Shown in pieces: positions 1-5,699 of a stretch of DNA of 6,302 nucleotides. Position 1 is the stretch's first letter, and each line of letters starts with the position of its first letter. The notes under the pieces are model-generated. The model did no database searches, had not been told where the DNA came from, and saw only the letters and a program-made list of their open reading frames with translations. A program made the translations under genes and the position numbers. Origin of the DNA: Chthoniobacterales bacterium (GTDB taxonomy: Bacteria; Verrucomicrobiota; Verrucomicrobiia; Chthoniobacterales; UBA10450); assembly GCA_013695905.1 (NCBI GenBank), contig JACCZQ010000113.1, positions 1 through 6,302 on the forward strand, read 5' to 3'.

Positions 1-342
1 TTCATCAGCTTCGCCGAACGTGCCGCGACAGAGCACAACATCGCCGTCGGCCGCTACGTCATCATGCCTGATCACGTGCACCTGTTCGTCCGCGGTGACG
101 CCGAGTTTCAGCTCACGCGCTGGATCAGCCTGCTGAAGCAGTGCCTCGGGAAACAGATCGTCCGAACGTTCCCGAACGATCCCCTATGGCAACGCGGGTT
201 CTTCGACCACGTTCTGCGCTCCAACGAGAGCTACAGCGAAAAATGGAACTACGTGCGCGAGAACCCCGTCCGCGCCGGCTTGGTCGAGAACGCAGACGAA
301 TGGCCCTACGCCGGCGAAATCGTAACAATCGACCGCGCCTGA
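1..342 (+). CDS. REP-associated tyrosine transposase (RAYT, IS200-like Y1/HUH family), 5'-truncated by window edge
   Basis: The frame is open from base 1 to a TGA at 340-342 and gives 113 visible residues. The visible ATG at 64 is internal, because the codons before it encode family-like sequence ending RYVIMPDHVHLF. Seen: the HUH metal-binding motif as His25-Val-His27 (visible numbering), and a C-terminal helix with Tyr84 in WNYVRENPVRAGLV, the usual place of the single catalytic tyrosine in this family. Known: Y1 transposases cut and join single-stranded DNA through a 5'-phosphotyrosine, and RAYTs act on REP hairpins rather than on flanking IS ends. Family members are usually about 150-200 residues, so perhaps 40-70 residues lie left of the window. 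A paired REP-like hairpin begins nine bases after the stop, which supports RAYT rather than a classical IS200 TnpA. All visible key residues are intact, so the gene may be active. Confidence 0.9.
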   Translation, partial: FISFAERAATEHNIAVGRYVIMPDHVHLFVRGDAEFQLTRWISLLKQCLGKQIVRTFPNDPLWQRGFFDHVLRSNESYSEKWNYVRENPVRAGLVENADEWPYAGEIVTIDRA

Positions 343-350
343 GTGCGCCC

Positions 351-445
351 TGTAGCTGTCGGCGCTATGCGCCGCACGGGGTCTGGGCTCCCGCAAGCAC
401 GAGTGGCACGCACATACCCGTGTCGCCCACAGGGCGACAGCTACA
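351..445. repeat. Composite REP/BIME-like element 1: two inward-facing hairpins with GTAG feet
   Basis: Left arm 351-380 begins TGTAGCTGTCG and folds as a 6-bp stem (360-365 with 369-374) around loop TAT. Right arm 417-445 folds as an 8-bp stem (421-428 with 432-439) around loop ACA. The outer ends are a perfect 11-bp inverted repeat (351-361 with 435-445), and the inner ends CACGGG (375-380) and CCCGTG (417-422) are also complementary. Read inward from each side, both arms start TGTAGCTGTCG and end CACGGG, so they are the same REP type in opposite orientations, separated by a 36-bp spacer (381-416). GTAG at the outer foot of each hairpin matches the tetranucleotide type known for RAYT-recognised REPs. 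The element lies between convergent genes and could also act as a bidirectional transcription stop, though there is no U-tract. Confidence 0.88.
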
Positions 446-1562
446 ACGCTCCGCGCGCCGCGACGCGCCAGCGACCTACCACCTCCCCATCCGAAACGAC
501 CACCAGCTCATCCGCCAGATTCACTACCGGGCAGGAATGATTCGGCACAATCCGCAGCCTCGTGCCGATTGGAAGATCCGCTCCACCACGCGCCACGAAT
601 CCATGTTCCTCCGACAGCCGCACCACCTGCAGCTGCTCGCCGGACTCGGTGAACGCGAGCCCGTAACCATCGACACCCGCTGTTCCATGCGCGCCCAGAT
701 CAGAACTCAGCACCTTCGAACCGGCATCGATAATGAGAAAGTCATCGTTCCGGCTGACCACCGTCGAAACCACAGAAAGCGCCACCTGCGCCATGGTGGC
801 CAGCCCCAGCCGCACCGGCGTGCGATCGAGGAACACGTAATTTCCCGGACGGATTTCGGTAATCCCGTCATAGCTGTCGCTCGCCAGCACCGTCGGCGTG
901 GAGCCGACGGAAACTTCCGGCACGGGGATGCCCGCCTTCTCCAGGTGCTGGCGGACACGCTGCAGGATCTGACATTCCTCCGCCGCGATCGCTGCGACTT
1001 CCTCCCGGCTACTGGCGGCGTAGGCATGGCCGGCGTGTGACAGTAAACCCATAAATTTTGTCGTGGGATTCTCGTGAACGGCACGCGCGAGCGGCACCAG
1101 CTGCGGGTCGTGCTCAGTGAGGCCGCACCGGCGCAGGCCGACATCCACTTCCACGAATGCACCGACGACCGTGCCAGCATCCTGTGAGCCGCGGGTCAGC
1201 GCCTCGAAGCCAGCAGCGCTGTCAACCACGACCCGCAACTCGGTGCCGTGTGCCTGCGCTCCCCGGAGCAGGCGCGCCAGCTTTCTCCGGTCAACGATCG
1301 GATAGGCGACGGTCACCGACCGCACCCCGGCCGCGATAAACACCAGCGCCTCCTCCACCTTCGAAGCCGTCACACCCAACGCGCCCTGTGCGAGCTGCAG
1401 CTGCGCGATCTCGACGCATTTGTGCGTTTTAATGTGCGGCCGCAGGCGCACCCCGCGCCCGTCCGCGAGCGACTGCATTTGCGCGATGTTTTGCTGCAGC
1501 CGGTCGCGGTCCACGATCATGGCCGGCGTCTCGATCTCGCTGAGTGGCTCCGGGTTCAACAC
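441..1562 (-). CDS. PLP-dependent DSD1-type D-amino-acid lyase/aldolase (D-threonine aldolase / D-serine dehydratase-like)
   Basis: Fold-type III PLP enzyme of about 373 residues, typical length for the family. An alanine-racemase-like N-terminal barrel (from about residue 12, ETPAMIVD) is followed by a C-terminal D-serine-dehydratase-like domain. Seen: RPHIKTHK with the likely Schiff-base lysine at 45, VGSTPT (219-224, cofactor phosphate region), IDAGSK near 278, EEHG near 318-321, and NHSCPVVNL with His342 and Cys344, the metal pair known in eukaryotic D-serine dehydratase. Known activities are D-threonine/3-hydroxy-D-aspartate aldolase or D-serine ammonia-lyase; sequence alone does not fix the substrate. 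It is probably cytoplasmic. The frame is open up to an ATG at 1793, but that extension is Arg/Ala/Pro-rich and overlaps the divergent START gene, so I reject it. GTG at 1560-1562 is chosen; TTG at 1557-1559 or 1566-1568 are alternatives, with GGGAG just before the GTG. The stop TAG lies inside the adjacent REP element. Confidence 0.9.
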   Translation of the reverse strand: MLNPEPLSEIETPAMIVDRDRLQQNIAQMQSLADGRGVRLRPHIKTHKCVEIAQLQLAQGALGVTASKVEEALVFIAAGVRSVTVAYPIVDRRKLARLLRGAQAHGTELRVVVDSAAGFEALTRGSQDAGTVVGAFVEVDVGLRRCGLTEHDPQLVPLARAVHENPTTKFMGLLSHAGHAYAASSREEVAAIAAEECQILQRVRQHLEKAGIPVPEVSVGSTPTVLASDSYDGITEIRPGNYVFLDRTPVRLGLATMAQVALSVVSTVVSRNDDFLIIDAGSKVLSSDLGAHGTAGVDGYGLAFTESGEQLQVVRLSEEHGFVARGGADLPIGTRLRIVPNHSCPVVNLADELVVVSDGEVVGRWRVAARGAL

Positions 1563-1678
1563 TCCCAATCTGGCAGATTGCCTGCTGTTTATCCCGTTAT
1601 TCCTCGCCGCCGTCCCTGGCGCGAGGGAGCCGTTTTTCTGGCTAAATCCGATTTTATGGTGTGATCGCAACCCCCGCC
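1563..1678. promoter_or_regulatory. Divergent intergenic region, probable promoters for both flanking genes
   Basis: These 116 bp separate the starts of two divergent genes, so promoters for both should lie here. The stretch at about 1633-1660 is clearly more AT-rich than its surroundings. It contains TTTTTC at 1633-1638 and TATGGT at 1655-1660 with a 16-base gap, a weak candidate -35/-10 pair for the plus-strand gene. The -35 match is poor. I see no clear operator palindrome and no riboswitch-like structure. The location is well supported; the specific boxes are guesses. Confidence 0.35.
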
Positions 1679-2407
1679 ATGCTCCGGCTCCCCCTGATCG
1701 CGCTCGTCCTGCTGCTGGTCCCGCTCTTGACCGCGGCCGAGAAGCCGGCGCGACTGAACCCGCCGTATCAGCGGGCGCAGAGTACCGATCCACAGGAGGG
1801 GTGGTCGCAGGAATCGGCCGGGAAAGACGTGGTCATCCACAGCCGCACCCGGCCAGGCTCCTCGCTGCGGGAGTTCCGCGCCATCGGCGTGATCGAGGCC
1901 GCGCCCGGCGCTGTCTTCGCGGTGATCGACGACAGCGAATCGTATCCGCGGTTTATGCCTTACACGTCCGAGACGCGGGTGCTGAAGCGTGAGAAGGACA
2001 CCGTGCTCGCGTACCAACGCCTGGAGTTGCCGCTGGTGAGCGATCGTGATTACACGCTGCGCTCCCGGCATCAGCGGTGGCTCAGCCCGGATGGGCCGAT
2101 CTACTGGATCCGCTGGCAGCCCGCAAATGACCAGGGCCCGCCGCAGAAGCCCGGCGTGTTGAGAGTGAATGTGTGCGAGGGCGGATGGCTCCTGGAGCCG
2201 CACGAATCCGGAGCCACGCGCGCGATTTACACCATCTACACCGACAGCGGCGGCGCTCTTCCTGCCGTCCTGGCGAACAACGGCAGCCGCATCGCGATTC
2301 GCAAAGTGTTCGAGGCAATCCGGAAGCAGGTGAAGAACCCGAAGTATGCCGCCGCGACCGCCGCTGCGCCGGCCGCAGTCGAAGCGCGCAACCGCAGCGG
2401 GCAATGA
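1679..2407 (+). CDS. Exported START/SRPBCC-domain protein
   Basis: The protein has about 242 residues. The ATG at 1679 gives a clean Sec-type signal peptide: Met-Leu-Arg, a Leu/Val/Ile-rich core at residues 4-17, and a likely cleavage after Thr-Ala-Ala at residue 20. No lipobox cysteine is present, so the mature protein should be periplasmic or secreted, not a lipoprotein. An in-frame GTG at 1661 would add six residues (MIATPA) before the signal; no strong ribosome binding site decides between them. Residues about 43-225 look like a START/SRPBCC fold: FRAIGVIEAAPGAVFAVIDD, then YPRFMPYTSETRVL, the LPLVSDRDYTLRSR segment, YWIRW, and a C-terminal helix IAIRKVFEAIRKQV. Such domains bind lipids or other hydrophobic ligands in a cavity; the ligand here is unknown. 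The Ala-rich tail (about 221-242) is probably disordered. A REP pair follows 20 bases after the stop. Confidence 0.85.
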   Translation: MLRLPLIALVLLLVPLLTAAEKPARLNPPYQRAQSTDPQEGWSQESAGKDVVIHSRTRPGSSLREFRAIGVIEAAPGAVFAVIDDSESYPRFMPYTSETRVLKREKDTVLAYQRLELPLVSDRDYTLRSRHQRWLSPDGPIYWIRWQPANDQGPPQKPGVLRVNVCEGGWLLEPHESGATRAIYTIYTDSGGALPAVLANNGSRIAIRKVFEAIRKQVKNPKYAAATAAAPAAVEARNRSGQ

Positions 2408-2427
2408 TACCGGCGCTGCCGCTGCTC

Positions 2428-2522
2428 CTGTAGCTGCGGCGCTCTGCGCCGCACGGGTATGTGCTTACATCTCGCATGAGAGCCTCGCCCAAACCCGTGT
2501 CGCCCGCAGGGCGACAGCACAG
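2428..2522. repeat. Composite REP/BIME-like element 2: related copy, one arm with a broken GTAG
   Basis: This has the same architecture as the copy at 351-445. The left arm (2429-2457) begins TGTAGCTG and forms an 8-bp stem (2435-2442 with 2446-2453) around loop TCT. The right arm (2494-2521) forms an 8-bp stem (2498-2505 with 2509-2516) around loop GCA. Inner ends CACGGG (2452-2457) and CCCGTG (2494-2499) are complementary, and the spacer (2458-2493) is again 36 bp. The outer right end reads CAGCACAG where a perfect inverted repeat would read CAGCTACAG. One base is therefore missing and the GTAG foot of this arm is lost. The element lies between two genes on the same strand and ends 16 bases before the downstream start codon, so its hairpin could affect read-through or initiation there. 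Confidence 0.87.
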
Positions 2523-2538
2523 GCGCGCCTAACGAGTC

Positions 2539-3591
2539 ATGACCCACGCTGCTGAACTCCGGAGATTGCTCGCTTCCCAGGAGCCAGTGCTCGCGCTCGC
2601 GCCGATGCAGGACGTCACCGACCTGCCGTTCATGCGCCTCATCAGCGGCTCCGGAAACGCTGACGTTTACTTCACGGAATACTTCCGCGTGCTGCCTGAT
2701 TCACGGCTGGACCGCGACATCCTTTCCTCGATCACGCAGAACCCCACCGGCCGCCCGGTGGTGGCGCAGATGATCGGCAACGACATCGCCGCCCTCGTCC
2801 GCACCGCACGTGAGCTGCAGCTGCACCCGGTCGCGGCGATCGATCTGAATCTCGGCTGCCCGGTGCCGATCGTTTACCGCAAGTGCGCGGGTGGCGGTCT
2901 GCTGCGCGATCCGGAGCGGGTGGATCATATTCTCGGCGCGCTGCGCGAAGCGATCCAGCAGGTGCCGTTCACGGTGAAAACGCGGATCGGATTCGACGAT
3001 ACCGAAGTCTTCGAGGAGCTGCTGCCGATTTTCGCGAAGCACGCGTTAGACCTGGTCACGGTCCACGCCCGCACCGTGAAGGAGATGTATCGCAGCGCTC
3101 CGCGTTACGAGTTCATCGCCCGCGCCGTCGAGGAGCTCCCCTGCCCCGTCCTCGCGAACGGCAACATCTACTCCGCCGACAAAGCCGACGAGGTTCTGGC
3201 GCTCACCGGCGCCGCGGGTTTGATGATCGGCCGCGGCGTGATCCGCAACCCATGGCTCTTCCGCCAAATCCGCGAGCAACGCCGCGGCTCCCCGATCTTT
3301 CGCCCCAGCGGCCGCGATGTTCTCGCGTACGTCCACGCGCTGTGGGAGGCGGTCACCACCCGCGGCATCCGCGAGTCCTCACAAGTCGCGAACATGAAGA
3401 AGTACATGAACTTCATCGGCCTCGGCGTGGAGCCCACCGGCGCGTTCCTGCATCAAATCCGCCGCGTCCACACCGAGCGCGATTTCTTCACGATTTGCGA
3501 AGAGTTCCTCGATCACGACAACGTGATGCCGCTGGAGCCGTTCCAGCTTGCGCTGAAAGAGAGCGACGTGATGGCCGGCGAAGTGCGGTAG
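2539..3591 (+). CDS. dus: tRNA-dihydrouridine synthase (Dus family)
   Basis: This 350-residue FMN enzyme reduces uridine to dihydrouridine in the D-loop of tRNA, using NADPH in known homologs. Seen in order: LAPMQDVTDLPF at the start of the TIM barrel (about 19-31, FMN contact); QMIGND (77-82); IDLNLGCPVP with the likely catalytic Cys107; a second Cys116 in RKCAGGGLLRDP; VKTRIG with Lys147; VHART with His176; ANGNI (206-210); and GLMIGRGVIRNPWLF (227-241), the phosphate-binding end of the barrel. A C-terminal helical domain from about residue 255 would contact tRNA. Length is normal. LNLGCPVP with GGGLL looks closer to DusB/DusC types than to DusA, but I cannot assign the subfamily or target position. 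ATG 2539 is the natural start; only a weak ACGAG lies just upstream. It is probably transcribed from the START gene's promoter or from a promoter close to the REP pair. Confidence 0.95.
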   Translation: MTHAAELRRLLASQEPVLALAPMQDVTDLPFMRLISGSGNADVYFTEYFRVLPDSRLDRDILSSITQNPTGRPVVAQMIGNDIAALVRTARELQLHPVAAIDLNLGCPVPIVYRKCAGGGLLRDPERVDHILGALREAIQQVPFTVKTRIGFDDTEVFEELLPIFAKHALDLVTVHARTVKEMYRSAPRYEFIARAVEELPCPVLANGNIYSADKADEVLALTGAAGLMIGRGVIRNPWLFRQIREQRRGSPIFRPSGRDVLAYVHALWEAVTTRGIRESSQVANMKKYMNFIGLGVEPTGAFLHQIRRVHTERDFFTICEEFLDHDNVMPLEPFQLALKESDVMAGEVR

Positions 3592-3665
3592 CTGCCGATC
3601 CGCTGCCTCTGGGCGTGTGGTGTGGCGAAACGCTGCTCGTGCGCAGGCCGCGAATCGCGCCACCG

Positions 3666-5699
3666 CTAGTCGTAGATCGTCCGCGGCTCCGGGCCTTCCA
3701 CGACGGCCTGGAAGCGCGGGTGCGACCGCAGCGGGTCCCAAATCGGGTCCATCCGCAGCTTTGCTACGCTGAGCGGGAAAGCGCCGTACGGCGTGCGGAG
3801 TAGCCGCTCGATGCGCTCGATCGCGCGCTCGTGCTCACCGACCTGAGCTTCCACAACGGCGGCAGTTTCTTCAGCCAGTGGTCCGAACACTGGATCCTCG
3901 GATGGCGGCAGGGCGCTCATCCCGCGCTGCGCCTCCGCGAGAGCAGCTTCCTTGTCACCGAGACCAGCCTCCGTCAACGCGAGCGCGCCCGCCACAAAGA
4001 TGTTCTTCGGCTGTTCGCGCCGCAGAGTCTCTAACTCTGGCTTGGCCTCCAGATACTCCTTCTTCGCACCCTCCGCGTCTCCGGCTAACGACCGAAACGA
4101 GCCGATCCACTGGCGCAGTGTCGCGCGGTGCTGCGGCGGTAGATTTGACTCGGCAAACTTGGGCTCGAGCAGCTCGATAGCGTTGCCGTAGCGCCGCTCA
4201 TACTGCGCCTGCTGGACTCGCACGCTTGTCTTGCCCGCAGCAGCGGGGATTTGCTCGATTACCGCGCGGGCCGCCGGCAGGTTGCCGGCGCAGTGGTAAG
4301 CGGACGCTTTGTTTTCGAGCACATCGGCGTCGCCAGGCGCAATCGCCTCCGCCTGCTCGATCATCTGGAGCGTGAGGTGCCACTGCCGCAGCATCGATAA
4401 CGTCCATGCGCGGTCCATGACGAGGTGCGCATCGCGTGGGTTCAATTTCGAAGCTTCTTCGTATAACCGCAGGCTATCTTTCCACCGGCTCTGCCGCCGG
4501 GCGATGCGTGCCAGCGCCTCCCGTGCGTCGCTGTTACTCGGGACCTCGCGCTGAATCTTTTCGAAGAGCTCGCGGGCTCCGTCATAATCACGCTGCACAT
4601 GATAGCGGTAATAGGCATTCGCCAGCAGCGTCTCCGGCGATGAAGGGTTCAGGCGCGTCGCAGTTTCGGCTGCCGACCGCGCGATCTCCTGACGCGCCGC
4701 CGTCCCGTCGATGTGCTGGAAGTACAAACCCGCACTGGCCCGCGACAGCCGAGCCCAGGCTGCCGCGAACTTCGGATCGAGACGCACCGCTTCCGCGAAT
4801 GCGTCTGCCGCCCTGTGCTCATCCTGGTCCGTCTGGCCCGGCCGCGAATCGAAGTCGATGCCACGCAGGTAGGCATCGTACGCTGCCATGTTGTCGGTCA
4901 GCTTTTCGGTCATCGCCTTTTGCTCGCGGCCGCTGAGTTTTGCCTGCAGGGAGCTGGCGATCTTCGTCGCGACTTCCGACTGCACTTCAAAAACGTCGGC
5001 GACATTGCGGTCGTAGAGCTCCGCCCAGAGGTGGTCGTCAGTTGCGGCGTCGATCAGCTGCACATTGATGCGCACGCGATCGGCGATGCGTTGCACGCTG
5101 CCTTCGACAACGTGCCCGACTCCGAGCTGACGCGCGATCTCGGAGATTTTCTCTGGCTTGGCTTTGTAAGGCAGCGTCGACGTGCGCGAGATCACCTTCA
5201 GGTCTCCGATCTTCGCCAGGCGCGTGATGATCTCGTCCTGCATCCCATCCGCAAAATAAGCGTTGGCCTTGTCTTCGCTGAGGTTCTCAAATGGCAGCAC
5301 TGCGACGGCGCGTTTCGCCGCGGGTTCGGCTGCCGCTGGTCTGCTCGGCGTGCGAAACAGATGAAACGTGAGACCGAGCCCCGCGACCACACCTGCTGCG
5401 ATGAGGCTCCAGAAAAGCGCACGCGGGGTGCGCCGCTGCGACCGCTCCTGCGCCGGCGCGGATTTGGTGAGCTGCACACCTTCGGGCGTAAGCTCCAGCG
5501 CCCAGGCGAGGATCACCGCAACCGGGAATCCCAGGCCGAGCAGCAGCACGACGAGGCGCACGGCCCAGTTCGGGATCTCGAAAAAGGGAAATGTCTGCGT
5601 CGCAATCTGGATCAGCAGCCACGCGACGACTGCGTACGCGATCGCGACGCGGTAAACATTGCGTCGCTTCAGCTCCGCGAAGAAGTTCTTCCAGTTCAT
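3666..5699 (-). CDS. Membrane-anchored TolB-like/TPR protein
   Basis: The product has 677 residues from the ATG at 5697-5699 (MNWKNFFAELKRRNVYRVA). Seen: three hydrophobic segments at about 18-37, 45-68 and 94-115, with the family motif ELTPEG right after the second. Basic residues before TM1 and between TM2 and TM3 (KSAPAQERSQRRTPR) predict an outside C-terminus by the positive-inside rule. Residues 131-253 form a TolB-amino-terminal-like (COG5616-type) domain: VAVLPFENLSED, YFADGMQDEIITRL, ISRTS, and VVEGSVQR through HLWAELYDR. TPR-like helical pairs fill about 272-640, for example AADAFAEAVRLDP. No kinase, cyclase or DNA-binding domain is fused, unlike many TolB-like/TPR proteins. A scaffold or sensory role at the envelope is plausible but unknown. 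The frame is open upstream to 5996, but that part is a low-complexity shadow over the preceding TPR gene. The start overlaps that gene's stop. Confidence 0.88.
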   Translation of the reverse strand: MNWKNFFAELKRRNVYRVAIAYAVVAWLLIQIATQTFPFFEIPNWAVRLVVLLLGLGFPVAVILAWALELTPEGVQLTKSAPAQERSQRRTPRALFWSLIAAGVVAGLGLTFHLFRTPSRPAAAEPAAKRAVAVLPFENLSEDKANAYFADGMQDEIITRLAKIGDLKVISRTSTLPYKAKPEKISEIARQLGVGHVVEGSVQRIADRVRINVQLIDAATDDHLWAELYDRNVADVFEVQSEVATKIASSLQAKLSGREQKAMTEKLTDNMAAYDAYLRGIDFDSRPGQTDQDEHRAADAFAEAVRLDPKFAAAWARLSRASAGLYFQHIDGTAARQEIARSAAETATRLNPSSPETLLANAYYRYHVQRDYDGARELFEKIQREVPSNSDAREALARIARRQSRWKDSLRLYEEASKLNPRDAHLVMDRAWTLSMLRQWHLTLQMIEQAEAIAPGDADVLENKASAYHCAGNLPAARAVIEQIPAAAGKTSVRVQQAQYERRYGNAIELLEPKFAESNLPPQHRATLRQWIGSFRSLAGDAEGAKKEYLEAKPELETLRREQPKNIFVAGALALTEAGLGDKEAALAEAQRGMSALPPSEDPVFGPLAEETAAVVEAQVGEHERAIERIERLLRTPYGAFPLSVAKLRMDPIWDPLRSHPRFQAVVEGPEPRTIYD
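5696..5699 (-). promoter_or_regulatory. ATGA start/stop overlap between the two TPR genes
   Basis: On the minus strand the upstream TPR gene's TGA (5698-5696) overlaps the downstream gene's ATG (5699-5697) as ATGA. No Shine-Dalgarno sequence is visible in the 20 bases before the ATG. Together these suggest re-initiation or translational coupling and one shared transcript. Confidence 0.8.

Noticed and set aside
351..445. CRISPR-like or IS200 left/right end interpretation of the hairpins
   Set aside because: Only one inverted pair, no regular spaced direct repeats, and a similar pair far from any transposase at 2428-2522; this fits REP/BIME elements better.
141..1040. Plus-strand 299-codon open frame across the RAYT end, the REP pair and the lyase gene
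   Set aside because: It runs out of frame through the RAYT, across a repeat and antisense to a well-supported gene; Arg/His-rich with no domain.
1563..1793. 77-residue N-terminal extension of the D-amino-acid lyase frame starting at the ATG at 1793
   Set aside because: It is Arg/Ala/Gly-rich without family similarity and lies antisense to the signal peptide of the divergent START gene; the conserved fold starts after it.
3592..3665. Possible bidirectional terminator between the convergent dus and TPR genes
   Set aside because: Only a 6-bp stem (3622-3627 with 3658-3663) with a 30-base loop and short inner stems of 3-4 bp; no U-tract on either strand, and it does not resemble the REP arms.
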